The notes under the pieces were generated by a model. That model saw only the letters and a list, made by a program, of their open reading frames with translations, had not been told where the DNA came from and searched no databases. Below are positions 63,446 to 64,000 of a DNA stretch of 64,000 nucleotides, piece after piece (the first letter of the stretch is position 1; each line of letters starts with the position of its first letter). The position numbers were made by a program, and so were the translations under genes. Location of the stretch: the NCBI RefSeq assembly GCF_000425705.1, contig NZ_AUDY01000008.1:62001-126000 (forward strand), in the 5' to 3' direction. Source of the stretch: Halobacillus kuroshimensis DSM 18393. Its GTDB lineage: Bacteria > Bacillota > Bacilli > Bacillales > Halobacillaceae.

Positions 63446-64000
63446 TGGCTGAAGTGCTGTATATCACCGCCCACCCTCATGATGAAACTGCTTCTTACAG
63501 CATGAGTGTCGGCAAAGCATTTATTGAGCAGTATAAAACCGCAAACCCAGAGGATACGGTTACGCCGATTGATTTGTATAAGGAGTCCATTCCTCACATC
63601 GATGCGGATATTTTCAGTGGCTGGGGGAAACTGCAGTCCGGAGGTGAACTCACCCCGGACGAGGAAAGAAAAGTATCCCGGCTGAAGGAATTAAGTGATC
63701 AGTTTACGAGCGCTGATAAATATGTCTTTGTAACACCTATGTGGAATTTCTTTTTTCCACCGGTTATGAAAGCCTATATTGATTCCGTTGCGGTGGCAGG
63801 GAAAGCTTTTCAATATACGGAGGAGGGTCCTGTTGGTCTGCTGACGGATAAGAAAGCCTTCCATATCCAGGCGTGCGGCGGCATTTATTCTGAAGGACCG
63901 GCCGCAGGAATGGAGATGGGGCATCGGTACCTCAAGACCGTCATGCAGTTTTTCGGTATTCCCTCGATTGAAGGGTTGTTCGTTGAAGGGCATGCGGCTA
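63446..64000 (+). CDS. azoR: FMN-dependent NADH-azoreductase, 3' end outside the window
   Basis: The frame from the GTG at 63446 (GGAAAGGA about 10 bases upstream) runs off the window after 185 codons. It begins [30 protein letters not shown] and contains [49 protein letters not shown], the FMN-binding and active-site segments of AzoR-type quinone/azo reductases. Such enzymes detoxify quinones and related electrophiles. Full-length relatives are slightly above 200 residues, so about 25 residues are missing. Confidence 0.9.

Overview
The window looks like chromosomal DNA of an endospore-forming Bacillaceae bacterium, probably a moderately halophilic Halobacillus-type genus. Support comes from three spore-germination receptor genes plus a D-subunit-like small gene, spo0M, a YjcZ-type small spore protein, a Bacillus megaterium-style CYP102A (P450 BM3) with its TetR repressor and operator, a Bacillus-style ilv-leu operon with a T-box, and strong AGGAGG ribosome binding sites with frequent TTG/GTG starts. 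The genus is a guess; the family is well supported. I see no rRNA, tRNA, CRISPR array, transposase or prophage block.

Layout. 1-3908: 3' part of a PucR regulator, a class III omega-aminotransferase and alanine dehydrogenase (amino-group disposal, probably from beta-alanine or a similar omega-amino acid). 4033-5887: an oxidoreductase, a holin-like protein and an excalibur surface protein. 6149-9954: BM3R1-like repressor and CYP102A fatty-acid hydroxylase with palindromic operators. 9993-17461: RlmN-type methyltransferase, a degenerate MazG-like protein, OsmC, TetR/YhfP-type reductase, a possibly frameshifted membrane protein, an SRPBCC protein, a non-coding repeat block and a secreted AmiE/YbbE-like serine hydrolase. 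17781-27338: Fur-controlled seven-gene operon for a citrate-hydroxamate siderophore of the schizokinen type, ending in its own aspartokinase. 27376-32503: secreted nuclease, IclR-MFS-UPF0303 cassette, potassium channel, 7Fe ferredoxin and small genes. 33415-43704: ilvE, an isoleucine-type T-box, then ilvB-ilvN-ilvC-leuA-leuB-leuC-leuD-ilvA. 43850-55290: iron alcohol dehydrogenase, DacF-type carboxypeptidase, Spo0M, chemoreceptor, germination receptor operon and a LytTR/DUF3021 pair. 55434-63055: a divergent PucR regulator and a six-gene operon.

The most interesting region is 56800-63055. It encodes a YhdT/PanF pantothenate symporter, an M20 amidohydrolase, a D-malate/isopropylmalate-type decarboxylating dehydrogenase, a short-chain dehydrogenase and an aldehyde dehydrogenase. 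These match, one enzyme class per step, the biochemically described pantothenate degradation route: pantothenate to pantoate plus beta-alanine, pantoate to 4-dehydropantoate, then 3,3-dimethylmalate, then 2-oxoisovalerate. The released beta-alanine could be handled by the aminotransferase/alanine dehydrogenase pair at the start of the window, which sits beside a paralogous PucR regulator, and 2-oxoisovalerate is the keto acid used by IlvE. I propose this as a candidate vitamin B5 catabolic system; the assignment is an inference from gene content.
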